The notes below the pieces were generated by a model. The model was not told the DNA's origin and made no database searches. It saw nothing but the letters and a program-made list of their open reading frames with translations. From JAIBBV01 sp044347745 (GTDB lineage: Bacteria > Bdellovibrionota_C > UBA2361 > JAFLCA01), in the NCBI GenBank assembly GCA_044347745.1, contig JBIKUD010000013.1, forward strand, positions 1-64,000: a stretch of DNA of 64,000 bases, given 5' to 3'. Positions 1 through 9,118 of the stretch are shown piece by piece (within the stretch, counting starts at the first letter, position 1; every line of letters begins with the position of its first letter). Made by a program: the position numbers and the translations under genes.

Positions 1-253
1 AATTAGCGATCTCTTTCGGTTGGGTGAGGGGCCAGTTGATTCGTCCAGTATGCGCAAAAATTTGCATAAATATAGGCCAAATGGGCAACCGCAAGTTTAA
101 TCAGACTTTGATAGACTGTTTTTTATCGCCTTCTTTTCGTTAAATTAGGAATTGCTGCCACTTTTACATTTGACTCAGAAGCGCTAAGTTCTCCTCGGAC
201 CGTATTTTGCATAGTTGTTCGCCACAATTACGGCGACCCGTTTACCTGGCTTT

Positions 254-1150
254 ATGTCATTAAATTTTACTCATCTTGGTTTAGCCTATGGCCTTGGTGG
301 GCCTGGTGCGGGCCCCGAGCAGGGGCCTCAAGCTGTTGAAGGACTACAGTGCTTTCGTGAACTCGGTCCTGTTCGAGGCCTCCCCGTTTTTTCACAAAAA
401 ACGGTAAAAACATCCGATAATTCCTGTCCCAAACATCTTAGAGAGTTTTTGACTTTTGCAGAAGCTGCTCAGCCTTGGTTAGACACCCACTGTGCGGGGG
501 AACAAACCCCCGTATTTATAGGGGGAGATCATTCCATTGGGCTTGTCACATTTTCATTCCTGCATAAGAAATTGTTTCAGGAGAAGGGCAGTGCAGAACT
601 GGGCCTCTTATGGGTAGATGCGCATGCAGATATCAATACGGCGAGCACCTCACCATCAGGAAATTTGCATGGTATGGTTGTTGCCAATTTATTGGGGATG
701 GGGGTGCCAGAGCTCGCTCAACTATACCATCCAGCCATTAAGCTAGATCCGAAGAATGTTGCCTACGTTGGTCTTCGCGATATTGATCCCGGCGAAGAAG
801 AGTACCTTTCAAAGCTTGAGATACAACGCACTTCTGCTTCGGAGGTAAGAAGTTTGGGTCTCGCAGAGGTGCTTCGCAAAGCGTTGGCAGTAGTAGAAAA
901 ATGCCGTGATGGCTTTGTACTCTCTTTCGATATGGATGTATGCGATCCGAGTATCGCGCCAGGAGTTTCAACTCCTGTGCCTGGTGGGCTTTCACGTGAA
1001 GAAATGTGCACGCTTTTGACGCAAGTTGGAAAATCTTCCAAGCTACGCGCGGCTGAATTTGTTGAACTTAATCCAAGCAAGGACCATGAAAGAAAGACGG
1101 CAGAACTATTGGTCCAAGGACTCAAGGCACTAGCCGGAATCTCAAGGTGA
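254..1150 (+). CDS. arginase/agmatinase-family ureohydrolase
   Basis: A 298-residue protein with all ureohydrolase metal motifs: GGDHS near residues 90-94, DAHAD near 122-126 and the SFDMDVCDP segment from about 224, followed by PGVSTPVPGG. These Asp and His residues bind the two Mn ions that activate water to hydrolyse a guanidino group, as in arginine to ornithine plus urea. The length and the ELNP segment near the C-terminus fit arginase more than agmatinase, but the substrate is inferred. The ATG at 254 is preferred over an upstream in-frame TTG at 215 because family homology begins just after it. The 3' end overlaps the convergent recombinase gene by 9 bases. Confidence 0.88.
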   Translation: MSLNFTHLGLAYGLGGPGAGPEQGPQAVEGLQCFRELGPVRGLPVFSQKTVKTSDNSCPKHLREFLTFAEAAQPWLDTHCAGEQTPVFIGGDHSIGLVTFSFLHKKLFQEKGSAELGLLWVDAHADINTASTSPSGNLHGMVVANLLGMGVPELAQLYHPAIKLDPKNVAYVGLRDIDPGEEEYLSKLEIQRTSASEVRSLGLAEVLRKALAVVEKCRDGFVLSFDMDVCDPSIAPGVSTPVPGGLSREEMCTLLTQVGKSSKLRAAEFVELNPSKDHERKTAELLVQGLKALAGISR

Positions 1151-2134
1151 ACGTTTGTTTTTGCGGCTGCGCTCTAAAGCCACAGCCACTTCTTCATTGC
1201 GCCTTTCTGTATATCGCATGGTAATTTTTACATCGCTGTGGCCAAGCGCTTGAGAGACCAAACGAATGTCGTTTGAGGAATCGAGAAGGTCGAGCGCGAA
1301 GGAGTGTCTGAGCAAATGCGGATGAATGTGTTGCTCGACAGACAGTTCGTGCACTGCTCGCCAAACAGTTTTTGCTCCAAGTAGAAATGTTTCGGGTTTT
1401 TCAATATCGGCTTTGTACGAGCTAATGAATAAAGGAAGCGCCCTATCGGTTTTACGCGAGAGGTTCGCAAAAAAACGCTTCAGCTCCTTAGTGCGCTTTT
1501 CAAGATAGAGCGCCAGAATGGGGCGCATGACGGAGGTTATGTACACGCTACGGTACCGTTTGCCTTTGGTACGCACGTCATGAATCCACTCAAGCTTTTC
1601 ATCTAATTGTGAGCGCTTTAAGAGGCGGACTTCATCGGCTCGTAGTCCGGTGTCGAGTAAAAAGCTGAATAACACATGATTACGCTGGCGAATGAAGGAT
1701 GCTTTTTCCTCAAGACGAAGCAAGGCTCGCTTATGTATTGCGTCTATTTCTTTTCGGCTAAGGGCTTTGGGTTTGGTTGCTGCAACTTTTGGAGGTTTTA
1801 CTGAGCGGGCTGGGTTAGGGTAGCCGGGAATTTGCTCCGCGAGGGTTCGGCCAAGATGTTTGAGTGTGGCCAAACGCCGCGCTACCGTTGCAGGCTTTTC
1901 GCCGCGCTTCAGTCTATCTTCCACAAAAGCACTAAGCGCAGAATGGTCCATACTTTGAAGTTTTAATTCTTTGACTGAAGCGGCAGATCGAAATGTACAC
2001 AAAAAATCCATAAGATGCGCGATGTCGGTGCGTTTTGCTCGGGCCGTATGCGTGTTGCCAGCGGCGAAATACTCAAGATACGAGTTTATTGCGCTTTGGA
2101 GTGAATGATCATGATATGCATTAATATTGGGCAT
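1142..2134 (-). CDS. tyrosine recombinase, XerC/XerD-like
   Basis: A 330-residue integrase-family protein. The N-terminal half is a SAM-like DNA-binding (core-binding) domain. The C-terminal catalytic domain shows the expected set: Arg165 in DTGLRADE, Lys190 in TKGK, the HLLRH box at 273-277, His299 in LGHSD and the nucleophile Tyr308 in MRYTERR. Such enzymes resolve chromosome dimers or move mobile DNA. No phage or plasmid genes are adjacent, and I see no integron-integrase insertion between the Arg region and the HxxR box, so a Xer-like or orphan recombinase is the best call. The gene starts almost back to back with the divergent phosphatase gene. Confidence 0.85.
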   Translation of the reverse strand: MPNINAYHDHSLQSAINSYLEYFAAGNTHTARAKRTDIAHLMDFLCTFRSAASVKELKLQSMDHSALSAFVEDRLKRGEKPATVARRLATLKHLGRTLAEQIPGYPNPARSVKPPKVAATKPKALSRKEIDAIHKRALLRLEEKASFIRQRNHVLFSFLLDTGLRADEVRLLKRSQLDEKLEWIHDVRTKGKRYRSVYITSVMRPILALYLEKRTKELKRFFANLSRKTDRALPLFISSYKADIEKPETFLLGAKTVWRAVHELSVEQHIHPHLLRHSFALDLLDSSNDIRLVSQALGHSDVKITMRYTERRNEEVAVALERSRKNKRSP

Positions 2135-2234
2135 ATATGCATTTCATACTATCGAAAAATTGACTTGGCTGCGATACGCTTTTTGGGTGTCTCTTTGTAC
2201 AGTTTTTTCCGGCATTCAGTTTAGGGAGCTATTT

Positions 2235-3104
2235 ATGTCTATTCACGACATCTTGCGTCAAATGGAGGTTGCCTGTGTGTGTGCGGCTTCGCACATCTTT
2301 TCAGAGCTGGAGGCTGGAGGCAGCTTACAGGCTTCAAAAAAGCCAGATGCGAGTGTATTGACCCGCCTTGATCTTGAGAGTCAAAGCATTTTGCGCTCAA
2401 AACTTGAGATAGGAATTCCAATAATTTCTGAAGAAGATCAAAGCTCGCATGCACTGTTGAGCACAGAGGGCTTCCTCATTTCTCTAGATCCTCTCGATGG
2501 GACTTCGGCCTGTAAACGATTTAAAAACACCGTCGGGGGTCAGGTTGGTTTTGGTCCTATCTTAGGCCTTTATAAAAATCGGCGTTGCCTCGCATCGTGC
2601 TACTATAACGTGCCAACCCGCACACTTTTTTCTGCAATTTCTGGCGATGGTTCATATATTCTTGAACACGATCTTCGCACGTGCCCGTCGCTTCCAGAAA
2701 TTCACACGCGACGTAAATTGCGAATCCATCCACAAAAAGATTTTAGTGAAGCCGGGGTGCTTTTTTACCCGGGAGTAAAAGGTGAGCTGCGCGTACTTGA
2801 GCAATTGCGCCGTGAACATGCGGTTGAAACTGCATACAGATTCGGTGGCTTTGGCAACGACTGCTCACGTTTGGCCCAAGATTTTGAGCAGGCGAGTATT
2901 CAATTTTTGTGTAAACCCTGGGATTTCCCTGCACTCCTTCTTGCCACCGAAGCGGGGGTTGCTGTGCGTTTTCCAGACCTCACAAAACTTGGCGTCTGGA
3001 ACACTCTGGAATCTTATCAGGTGCTCCCAGAAAACCCCATGGTAACCGGACATCCAGCATTGATTGAGAGATTATGCGCGGCGGTGACAGAGGGTATTAG
3101 GTAA
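2235..3104 (+). CDS. inositol monophosphatase / CysQ-family phosphatase
   Basis: A 289-residue member of the Mg-dependent, lithium-sensitive phosphatase family. It shows the SEED acidic motif near residues 65-68, DPLDGT near 85-90 and the WDFPA motif near 229-233, which together form the metal-binding active site. Substrates in the family include inositol phosphates, 3'-phosphoadenosine 5'-phosphate (CysQ) and fructose bisphosphate; the sequence does not decide between them. The ATG at 2235 is chosen because an AGGGAG ribosome binding site lies about 7 bases before it, whereas the frame opens upstream at 2127 without one. The 3' end overlaps the convergent GroES-like gene by 8 bases. Confidence 0.83.
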   Translation: MSIHDILRQMEVACVCAASHIFSELEAGGSLQASKKPDASVLTRLDLESQSILRSKLEIGIPIISEEDQSSHALLSTEGFLISLDPLDGTSACKRFKNTVGGQVGFGPILGLYKNRRCLASCYYNVPTRTLFSAISGDGSYILEHDLRTCPSLPEIHTRRKLRIHPQKDFSEAGVLFYPGVKGELRVLEQLRREHAVETAYRFGGFGNDCSRLAQDFEQASIQFLCKPWDFPALLLATEAGVAVRFPDLTKLGVWNTLESYQVLPENPMVTGHPALIERLCAAVTEGIR

Positions 3105-3537
3105 TGTCAATTTCATTGATTATAGCCAGCACCTCTTTGGTCTCGACAATTCGTAGTTCGTCATCCCAAGGCACTTTGGTGCCAGCATCTTTAGGAATGA
3201 GTACCACAGCGCCGAGGGGAATACCGCTTACATTAGTTTCTTCATCGGTGTGAGTGTCGTGCGCGCTTGCGACCTCAATAACCTCGGCGATAATACTTTC
3301 AGACATCGACTGTTTCGCGCCTTCTGGCAGGTACAACCCAGCATCTGTTTGGTTGCTCTCCTTTCGAAGTTGCACAACAACACGCATGCCCACGGGGCTA
3401 ATTTTGCGCATGCGTTTCATGCCCTCAAGCTGACGCTGATTAGATTTTGAGATTACCTCGGGAAGGCGATCGGGGTTGTCATTGTATTGTGACAGGAGCA
3501 AATGCTTTTTCTTTTCTCGGTCTGACATAGTACTCAC
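3097..3537 (-). CDS. GroES-like co-chaperonin family protein
   Basis: A 146-residue protein whose last 100 residues follow the Cpn10 beta-barrel layout: GMRVVVQLRKE, a mobile-loop-like segment ending in GLYLPEGA, a central AEVIEVASA, then VVLIPKDAGTKV and a final ILAIINEI-like strand (here VLAIINEI). An N-terminal extension of about 45 charged residues is not found in normal GroES. There is no groEL beside it, so this looks like a divergent paralogue rather than the main co-chaperonin, perhaps with an altered partner. The family assignment is strong; the role is unknown. Confidence 0.72.
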   Translation of the reverse strand: MSTMSDREKKKHLLLSQYNDNPDRLPEVISKSNQRQLEGMKRMRKISPVGMRVVVQLRKESNQTDAGLYLPEGAKQSMSESIIAEVIEVASAHDTHTDEETNVSGIPLGAVVLIPKDAGTKVPWDDELRIVETKEVLAIINEIDIT

Positions 3538-4134
3538 TTAAAACAAAGAAGATGCTGCCCGGGCTAGGGGCCAAAAGTTATGTACGGCGCCAATTGCCCG
3601 TAAGGGCTTCTAGGTAGTGCGAGCCCTTAAGAACTTCAAGGCCCTCAATTTTACAGGAGCCTGGTATTTGTTGGCCACCCCCAACGTTATTCACTGAAGA
3701 GAGCCAAGTTTGCCGGTGCTTGCCTTCCTAGACTATCACGAAACCGAACCCATGTTTATAGAACGCCCTTATATTTTTGATGAGTCTAGGCCAACTCAAA
3801 TTCGAGGACAGGGAAAGCGGGATAGATTTTTCGAAATAAGCCGATTTCTGTGGAAAATCTGATACATAGATGATAAGAGCAAAGTAATTAGAATGGTCAT
3901 TCTAATGGTGCTCATTCGGGTCTCTGCTGGGTTCACTTGCCGGTTACAGTGTCTCCATTGTGGAAGTCGATTGGCGGAAGAATTTATGTGCTTTATCGAG
4001 CATAAATATGACCTCTTTTTGTATCCGAGCAGCTGTTTGATGTGTCTTACATAGAGAACAAGTTTTTTTGGGGTGCAGCTCGGGGCCCCTAAGCGTACGC
4101 AAGCAGCACAAGCTGCAACTAGGTGAGGAAAACC
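3538..4134. other. intergenic stretch with no recognised gene
   Basis: About 600 bases lie between the divergent GroES-like gene and citrate synthase. I see no convincing coding frame or RNA gene. The one clear feature is a perfect dyad at 3887-3906, described separately. Both genes must draw their promoters from this stretch. Confidence 0.6.
3887..3906. promoter_or_regulatory. perfect palindrome upstream of citrate synthase
   Basis: The arms ATTAGAATG and CATTCTAAT are exact reverse complements (9 bp each) around a 2-base centre. A dyad of this size and symmetry is typical of a dimeric repressor or activator site. It lies about 230 bases before the citrate synthase start and about 350 bases before the divergent GroES-like start, so either gene could be the target. 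The regulator is unknown. Confidence 0.5.
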
Positions 4135-5421
4135 ATGACTTCAAAAGCCGAATTAAAAATAAATGATACCGTGCTCCCTCTTCCCGTAATTGAAGGATCT
4201 GAAGGTGAGAAAGCGATTGATATTACTCAATTGCGAGCTAAGACTGGGTTTATCACGCTGGACCCAGGATATGTAAATTCTGGCAGTTGTCAGAGCGCAA
4301 TCACATTCATCGATGGCGATAAGGGGATTCTGAGGTATCGAGGTATTCCAATTGATGTGCTGGCAGAAAAATCAAACTTCCTCGAAACCTCATTCTTGCT
4401 TATGTACGGCAAGCTTCCTACCACTGAAGATTTAGAGAGGTTCACACAGCGCGTGAAGCGGCACACCATGCTTCACGAAGATATTAAGCGTTTTTATGAT
4501 GGGTTCCCACGCGATGCTCATCCAATGGCGATATTGGCCTCGGTGGTTTGCTCTCTCTCCGCGTTCTACCAAAACGAAAAAGGTGATCCACAATACTTGG
4601 CAGAATTAAATCGAGTTCGCCTACTTGCAAAGCTGCCAACAATCGCGGCCTATGCCTATAAGAAGTCGGTGGGGCAGCCATTTATCTACCCAGATAATTC
4701 GAGAAGCTACTGCGAAAACTTTTTGTACATGATGTTTTCAACCCCAGCTGAAAGATACGAGGTTGATCCTGATTTTATAGAGACACTGAATCTCTTGCTT
4801 ATTCTCCATGCTGATCATGAGCAAAATTGCTCAACATCTACAGTTCGCATGGTGCAGAGCAGTGGAGCCACAACTTGGGCAGCAATTACGGCCGGAATTT
4901 GCGCGCTTTCTGGACCACTGCATGGTGGAGCAAATCAAGAAGTCATTGAGATGCTTGAGCAGATTCACGCTGATGGCGGTAATGTTAAAAAGTATGTTGA
5001 ATTGGCCAAAGATAAGCAAAGCGATTTCCGTTTGATGGGTTTTGGTCACCGTGTTTACAAGAACTTTGATCCACGCGCAAAAATCATTAAGCTTGCGTGT
5101 GATAAGTTGCTAAAGAAAATGAAGGTAGCTGATCCGCTGCTTGATATTGCCAAGCAGCTTGAAGAGGCCGCACTGAAAGACTCTTATTTCATCGAGAAGA
5201 AACTCTATCCTAATGTAGATTTCTACAGTGGTATTATTTACCGCGCGATGGGAATTCCGGTGAACGCTTTTACCGTTATGTTCGCATTGGGTCGTTTGCC
5301 AGGTTGGCTTGCACAGGCGAAGGAACTCACTGAAGACAAGGCCAATAAGATTGGTCGTCCACGCCAGATCTATGTCGGGCCAACACTTACTGAGTATACG
5401 CCGATTTCTAAACGCGGCTAG
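4135..5421 (+). CDS. gltA: citrate synthase
   Basis: A 428-residue bacterial hexameric-type citrate synthase, which condenses oxaloacetate and acetyl-CoA in the first step of the TCA cycle. The N-terminal beta domain is present (DPGYVNSGSCQSAITFIDG). The active-site segments are SGPLHGGAN, GFGHRVYKNFDPRA and NVDFYSG, putting the catalytic triad at about His263, His305 and Asp362, essentially the E. coli numbering. The ATG at 4135 follows an AGGTGAGG ribosome binding site; an in-frame GTG 12 bases upstream overlaps that site and is less likely. The gene stands alone and ends in its own terminator. Confidence 0.96.
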   Translation: MTSKAELKINDTVLPLPVIEGSEGEKAIDITQLRAKTGFITLDPGYVNSGSCQSAITFIDGDKGILRYRGIPIDVLAEKSNFLETSFLLMYGKLPTTEDLERFTQRVKRHTMLHEDIKRFYDGFPRDAHPMAILASVVCSLSAFYQNEKGDPQYLAELNRVRLLAKLPTIAAYAYKKSVGQPFIYPDNSRSYCENFLYMMFSTPAERYEVDPDFIETLNLLLILHADHEQNCSTSTVRMVQSSGATTWAAITAGICALSGPLHGGANQEVIEMLEQIHADGGNVKKYVELAKDKQSDFRLMGFGHRVYKNFDPRAKIIKLACDKLLKKMKVADPLLDIAKQLEEAALKDSYFIEKKLYPNVDFYSGIIYRAMGIPVNAFTVMFALGRLPGWLAQAKELTEDKANKIGRPRQIYVGPTLTEYTPISKRG

Positions 5422-5436
5422 GTTGCCGCGTTTTCT
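5410..5436 (+). terminator. intrinsic terminator of gltA
   Basis: The arms AAACGCGGC and GCCGCGTTT are perfectly complementary around a 6-base loop, and the T-run continues into TTCT. The gltA stop codon TAG lies in the loop, so the terminator overlaps the end of the gene. Confidence 0.8.
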
Positions 5437-5480
5437 GCAATGAAGGACGCAGGCCTCGTGGCAGATGAAACGTTTCTTTT

Positions 5481-5725
5481 GTTAACACAGAGAACACACA
5501 GAGTGGAAAAGAGGTCCTCTCAGGGATGGGATTCAGAAAATCGTCCCTTAATCTCTGTGTTCTTTGTGCGCTCTGTGTTTAAAAATCATAGGCAGTAGCA
5601 ACAAACATAGCTATGAAGGGAAGTTGCTTGTAAACAACATCCCAATTGAATTGGCGATTGATTCGGTCGATGAAGAAATCTATAAACACAGAGTTCACAG
5701 AGCCACCGAGTTACACGGAGGGGGA
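5481..5725. repeat. CACAGAG-type short repeats in inverted orientation
   Basis: Several copies of an ACACAGAG core occur here. Forward copies lie near 5485-5503 and 5687-5715, and a reverse-complement block lies near 5551-5580, so the region can fold into a long imperfect hairpin. A related set is found at 10366-10675. No gene is supported in this stretch; a short open frame at 5564-5761 is built largely from the repeats and is not called. Confidence 0.6.
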
Positions 5726-5730
5726 CGGGG

Positions 5731-6258
5731 CTACCTCAAGGTAGACAAAACTTGCGCATGACTTTTTCCGGTAGCTACATAACTTCGGGCTGATTCTCGA
5801 ATTTGACGAATTTCAGCTTCGTTTAACTTGCGCACTGGTTTAGCTGGCGAGCCAAGTGCTAGGTGTCCCGCCGGAATAACGGTGCCCATAGTCACGAGCG
5901 AGTGTGCGCCAATGATGCAATTTTCTTCTACCACAGCACCGTCAAGCAGGGTTGATCCCATCCCGATGATACAGCGGTCTTTCACTGTTGCACCGTGAAT
6001 TATGGCGCGGTGACCAACGGTGACCTCTCTGCCAACGATGCAAGGTGAGAGGCCGTGAGAGGTGTGTAACATTGCATGTTCTTGGATATTGCTGCGTTCG
6101 CCAACTTTAATGGGCAAGATGTCTCCGCGCAAAACAGCTCCGAAGAAAATCGAAGCTTCGCCTTTTACTTCGACATCGCCAATTACCCACGCATCAGGGG
6201 CTATAAACCCAGAACTTTCAACGCGCGGAGTATGATTCTCAAACGGTATAATAGGCAT
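5731..6258 (-). CDS. gamma-carbonic-anhydrase-family hexapeptide protein
   Basis: A 175-residue left-handed beta-helix protein with repeated hexapeptide turns (for example IIGMGSTLLDG and CIIGAHSLV). It carries the RGD and SNIQEHAMLHT segments and the paired HRAIIHG histidines that bind metal in the gamma-carbonic anhydrase/YrdA/PaaY group. Many members have no proven carbonic anhydrase activity, so the reaction is inferred. It starts 5 bases after the stop of pdhB and is probably the last gene of that operon. Confidence 0.85.
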   Translation of the reverse strand: MPIIPFENHTPRVESSGFIAPDAWVIGDVEVKGEASIFFGAVLRGDILPIKVGERSNIQEHAMLHTSHGLSPCIVGREVTVGHRAIIHGATVKDRCIIGMGSTLLDGAVVEENCIIGAHSLVTMGTVIPAGHLALGSPAKPVRKLNEAEIRQIRESARSYVATGKSHAQVLSTLR

Positions 6259-6263
6259 ATGGT

Positions 6264-7262
6264 TTAGCGGTGTCCTGCAAGCACTTTGCGAGCTTCTTCA
6301 AGGCAGCGCGCTTTGGAAGGGAGCACCACACTTTCAAGCGTTTTTGCGTACGGCATTGGGACCTCTAAGGAAGATACCAAGCCAACTGGTGCATCAAGTT
6401 CGTCAAAAACTTCGGTGCTGATAAGGTGGCTTAAATAGGCTCCGTAGCTCGCTACCTGGTGCTGTTCTTGAATGATAAGGGCCCGATGAGTTTTGACCAC
6501 CGAAGTGAGCATGGTTTCTGTATCCAAGGGACGCAGTGTGCGGAGGTCAACAACTTCAGCGGAGACACCTTCTTCAGCAAGAGCTGCTGCCACATCAAGT
6601 GCGAGAAACAGATTTTTGGACCAGGTGATAATGCTAATGTCTGTTCCTTCGCGTTTTATTTCCGCCTTGCCGATTGGTACCAAGTATTCTTCTTCAGGCA
6701 CGGGGCCTTTGAGGCTGTAGGTCAATTCAGATTCAAAAAATACGACTGGATTGTCATTCCTGATTGAGCTCTTTAAAAGGCCCTTCATGTCATACGGTGT
6801 GGCGGGAGCGACAACAATTAGGCCAGGTGTATAGGCATAAAACTGCTCAAAGGAGTTGGCATGTTGGGCCCCGAGCTGATAGGCAGCGCCGCCAGCTCCG
6901 CGAAATACGATAGGACAGCGAAATTGCCCTGCTGACATCAAACGCGCCTTCGCCGCGGTATTCAAAATTTGATCGATTGCGATAAGCGAAAAGTTGAAGG
7001 TCATGAATTCAATTATAGGACGCAGCCCGACCATGGCGGCGCCGATCCCAACACCGGCAAATCCGTTTTCAGCAATTGGGGTGTCGATAACACGTTTTTC
7101 ACCAAATTTTTCTTGAAGACCTTTAGAGCATTTGTATGCGCCGTTATATGCTCCAACCTCTTCGCCCATTAGAAATACGCGGTCGTCTCGCTCCATCTCT
7201 TCCGACATGGCTTCTTTAAGCGCGTCACGGATAGCAATTTCGCGATTATTGTTTTCGTTCAT
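6264..7262 (-). CDS. pdhB: pyruvate dehydrogenase E1 component, beta subunit
   Basis: A 332-residue transketolase-like subunit that pairs with the alpha chain 44 bases upstream. Family segments are EVGAYNGAYKCSKGLQEKFG, DTPIAENGFAGVGIGAA, the cofactor-side EFMTFNF and, at the start of the C-terminal domain, EVVDLRTLRPLD. With the alpha subunit and TPP it decarboxylates pyruvate and passes the acyl group to E2 lipoyl domains. No E2 or E3 gene is in the window, so branched-chain or acetoin substrates cannot be excluded. Confidence 0.9.
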   Translation of the reverse strand: MNENNNREIAIRDALKEAMSEEMERDDRVFLMGEEVGAYNGAYKCSKGLQEKFGEKRVIDTPIAENGFAGVGIGAAMVGLRPIIEFMTFNFSLIAIDQILNTAAKARLMSAGQFRCPIVFRGAGGAAYQLGAQHANSFEQFYAYTPGLIVVAPATPYDMKGLLKSSIRNDNPVVFFESELTYSLKGPVPEEEYLVPIGKAEIKREGTDISIITWSKNLFLALDVAAALAEEGVSAEVVDLRTLRPLDTETMLTSVVKTHRALIIQEQHQVASYGAYLSHLISTEVFDELDAPVGLVSSLEVPMPYAKTLESVVLPSKARCLEEARKVLAGHR

Positions 7263-7306
7263 ATGCAGCTCGTATCAAACGGATCTCAAAATTATGCAGG
7301 GTGGCT

Positions 7307-8254
7307 TTATACATAAACATAGTCGAGGGCGGTTTCAGGATCGGGGAAAGGGGACTCTTCTGCAAACTTAACTGCATCCACAATCTCTTCTTCAATATCC
7401 TTATTAATGGACTCTCGAAGATTGCCCATACCCAGAGTATTTAGTTTTTCTCCTATTACTTTTATCGGATCTCTTGCACGCCAGGTCTCAACCTCCTCTT
7501 TGGTGCGGTAGGTGGCAGGGTCGGCCATGGAGTGCCCACGATACCTATATGTTTTCGCTTCAATCAGAGTAGGCAGCCGATGTTCGCGCGCTCGGCGAAC
7601 GGCGGTGTGGATACATGATCGAACGGCGAACACATCGTGGCCATCAACTGAGTCGCGGGCCATGGGGTAGCCAAGCGCCCGGATAGAGAGATCTTCTGTG
7701 GGGGCAGTTTTATGTAGTGGGGTTCCCATGGAAAAGTAGTTGTTCTCAATAACGAAAACCACCGGCAATTTCCATAACGCGGCAAGACTCAAGGCCTCGT
7801 GGAATGGGCCAATGTTAATTGCACCATCGCCAAGAAAACAAATAGTTACGCCATCTGAGTTTGTATAATTCTGCGCAAACGCAATACCGGCGGCCACTGG
7901 CAATTGGGCACCAATAATGCCCCAGCCACCCATAAAATTTAAGGTAGAGTCATAAAAATGCATTGAGCCACCGCGCCCTTTGGCGCAGCCCGTTGCTTTG
8001 CCTAGAAGTTCAGCCATTCCAGCGCGTGATGATCCACCACGTGCAAGGTAATGACCGTGGCAGCGGTAGGCAGTCATGATGTAGTCCTTCTTTTCGAGCA
8101 CCGACATCGCACCAACGGCAACTGCTTCTTGACCAATATACAAGTGCAAAAAGCCACCAATTTTACGCTCTGTATACAGGCGAGCGGCTTCTTCTTCAAA
8201 ACGGCGAATTCTCAGCATCTGGCGATACAGGTCGGCAATGAGCTCTTGATCCAT
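7307..8254 (-). CDS. pdhA: pyruvate dehydrogenase E1 component, alpha subunit
   Basis: A 315-residue TPP-dependent dehydrogenase alpha chain. The TPP/Mg motif runs from GDG at 142-144 to NN at 171-172. The YRCHGHYLARG segment and the later TYRYRGHSMADPATYR loop are typical of pyruvate dehydrogenase E1 alpha. It is the first gene of a minus-strand set pdhA-pdhB-gamma-CA. Near-normal length and intact motifs suggest a working enzyme linking glycolysis to the citrate synthase encoded nearby. Confidence 0.91.
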   Translation of the reverse strand: MDQELIADLYRQMLRIRRFEEEAARLYTERKIGGFLHLYIGQEAVAVGAMSVLEKKDYIMTAYRCHGHYLARGGSSRAGMAELLGKATGCAKGRGGSMHFYDSTLNFMGGWGIIGAQLPVAAGIAFAQNYTNSDGVTICFLGDGAINIGPFHEALSLAALWKLPVVFVIENNYFSMGTPLHKTAPTEDLSIRALGYPMARDSVDGHDVFAVRSCIHTAVRRAREHRLPTLIEAKTYRYRGHSMADPATYRTKEEVETWRARDPIKVIGEKLNTLGMGNLRESINKDIEEEIVDAVKFAEESPFPDPETALDYVYV

Positions 8255-8460
8255 AGGACTCTCAGATAATCTCTGTTAAATCGGGGCCATCACAAATGAC
8301 GGCTCGAGGATACCCTTATGTGTTGGCTTCAGACCAGCATCATAAGTACTAGAAAACCCTTGGGAATTGCAATATTCTGGCAACAAGTGAACGTGGCCGG
8401 CTTGCCTACCGAGGCGAGTGTGGCCTGGGCAGACCAATAGGCCCTTCAAGGAGGGGTGTT

Positions 8461-9096
8461 TTGACAAATTTGAGGCGACTTTTGGCGGTGGATCCCAGCT
8501 TAACCTGCACAGGTTGGGCCCTGTTTGCTTTTGAAGGGCATGGGAAGCCAAAAGAAGCCCTCCTCGCCATCGGCACCTTAAAATCTCTTCCTCCTCGCAT
8601 TGGACTACCAGCGCGGTTACTTGACCTACAACAGAAGGTAAAAATGATCTACCAGTCGCTACGGCTCGGTGCAAACGACGTGTTGGTTTGTGAAGCACCA
8701 ACAACTATGCGGGATCCACGAGCAGCGTTTAAAGTTGAGCAGGTTCGGGGAATTTTTGAGGCACTCGCAAGAGAACACGGTGTGGATATTCCTGGAAGGC
8801 TAAACCCGCGCTCAGTGCAGTTTGAAGTTATGGGCTTGAGGGGCAAGCAGCTCGAGAGGAAGATAGTCAAAGAGACAGCAGTGAGTATTGTGAAAACACT
8901 TTTTGCAAAAGAGTTACTTAATTTAGGTTTTGATCCCGAAACACCGAATCTCAGGCGTCATCAGGATGTGGTTGATGCGCTACTATTAGGTTGTCTTGCG
9001 GCAAGTAAGCTACGCGAGGGTAGATGGTCGCTCGCTGATTCAGACTTAAGTTTTGCGGGTAAATCAGCTCGCGGCGGGCGGCGTTTGCCGCGCTAA
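8461..9096 (+). CDS. RuvC-like Holliday-junction endonuclease
   Basis: A 211-residue RNase H-fold nuclease. Acidic residues fit RuvC: Asp11 in the first strand (LLAVDPSLTCTGWA), Glu78 in LVCEAP, and a C-terminal RRHQDVVDALLLG helix with Asp169 and Asp172. It departs from standard RuvC in spacing and lacks ruvA/ruvB neighbours, so it may be a divergent or phage-type resolvase. The start is a TTG with a strong AAGGAGG site 6 to 8 bases upstream, which decides the start. Confidence 0.7.
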   Translation: MTNLRRLLAVDPSLTCTGWALFAFEGHGKPKEALLAIGTLKSLPPRIGLPARLLDLQQKVKMIYQSLRLGANDVLVCEAPTTMRDPRAAFKVEQVRGIFEALAREHGVDIPGRLNPRSVQFEVMGLRGKQLERKIVKETAVSIVKTLFAKELLNLGFDPETPNLRRHQDVVDALLLGCLAASKLREGRWSLADSDLSFAGKSARGGRRLPR

Positions 9097-9118
9097 ATAC
9101 ACAGGAGCTTTTGTATTC

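Noticed and set aside
1142..2134. The tyrosine recombinase as the integron integrase for the attC-like sites
   Set aside because: It is more than 50 kb away, and I see no IntI-specific insertion between the catalytic Arg and HxxR regions. It fits a Xer-like enzyme better.
5564..5761. A 65-codon frame in the repeats after gltA
   Set aside because: Much of it is repeat-derived and it overlaps the end of the gamma-carbonic-anhydrase gene.
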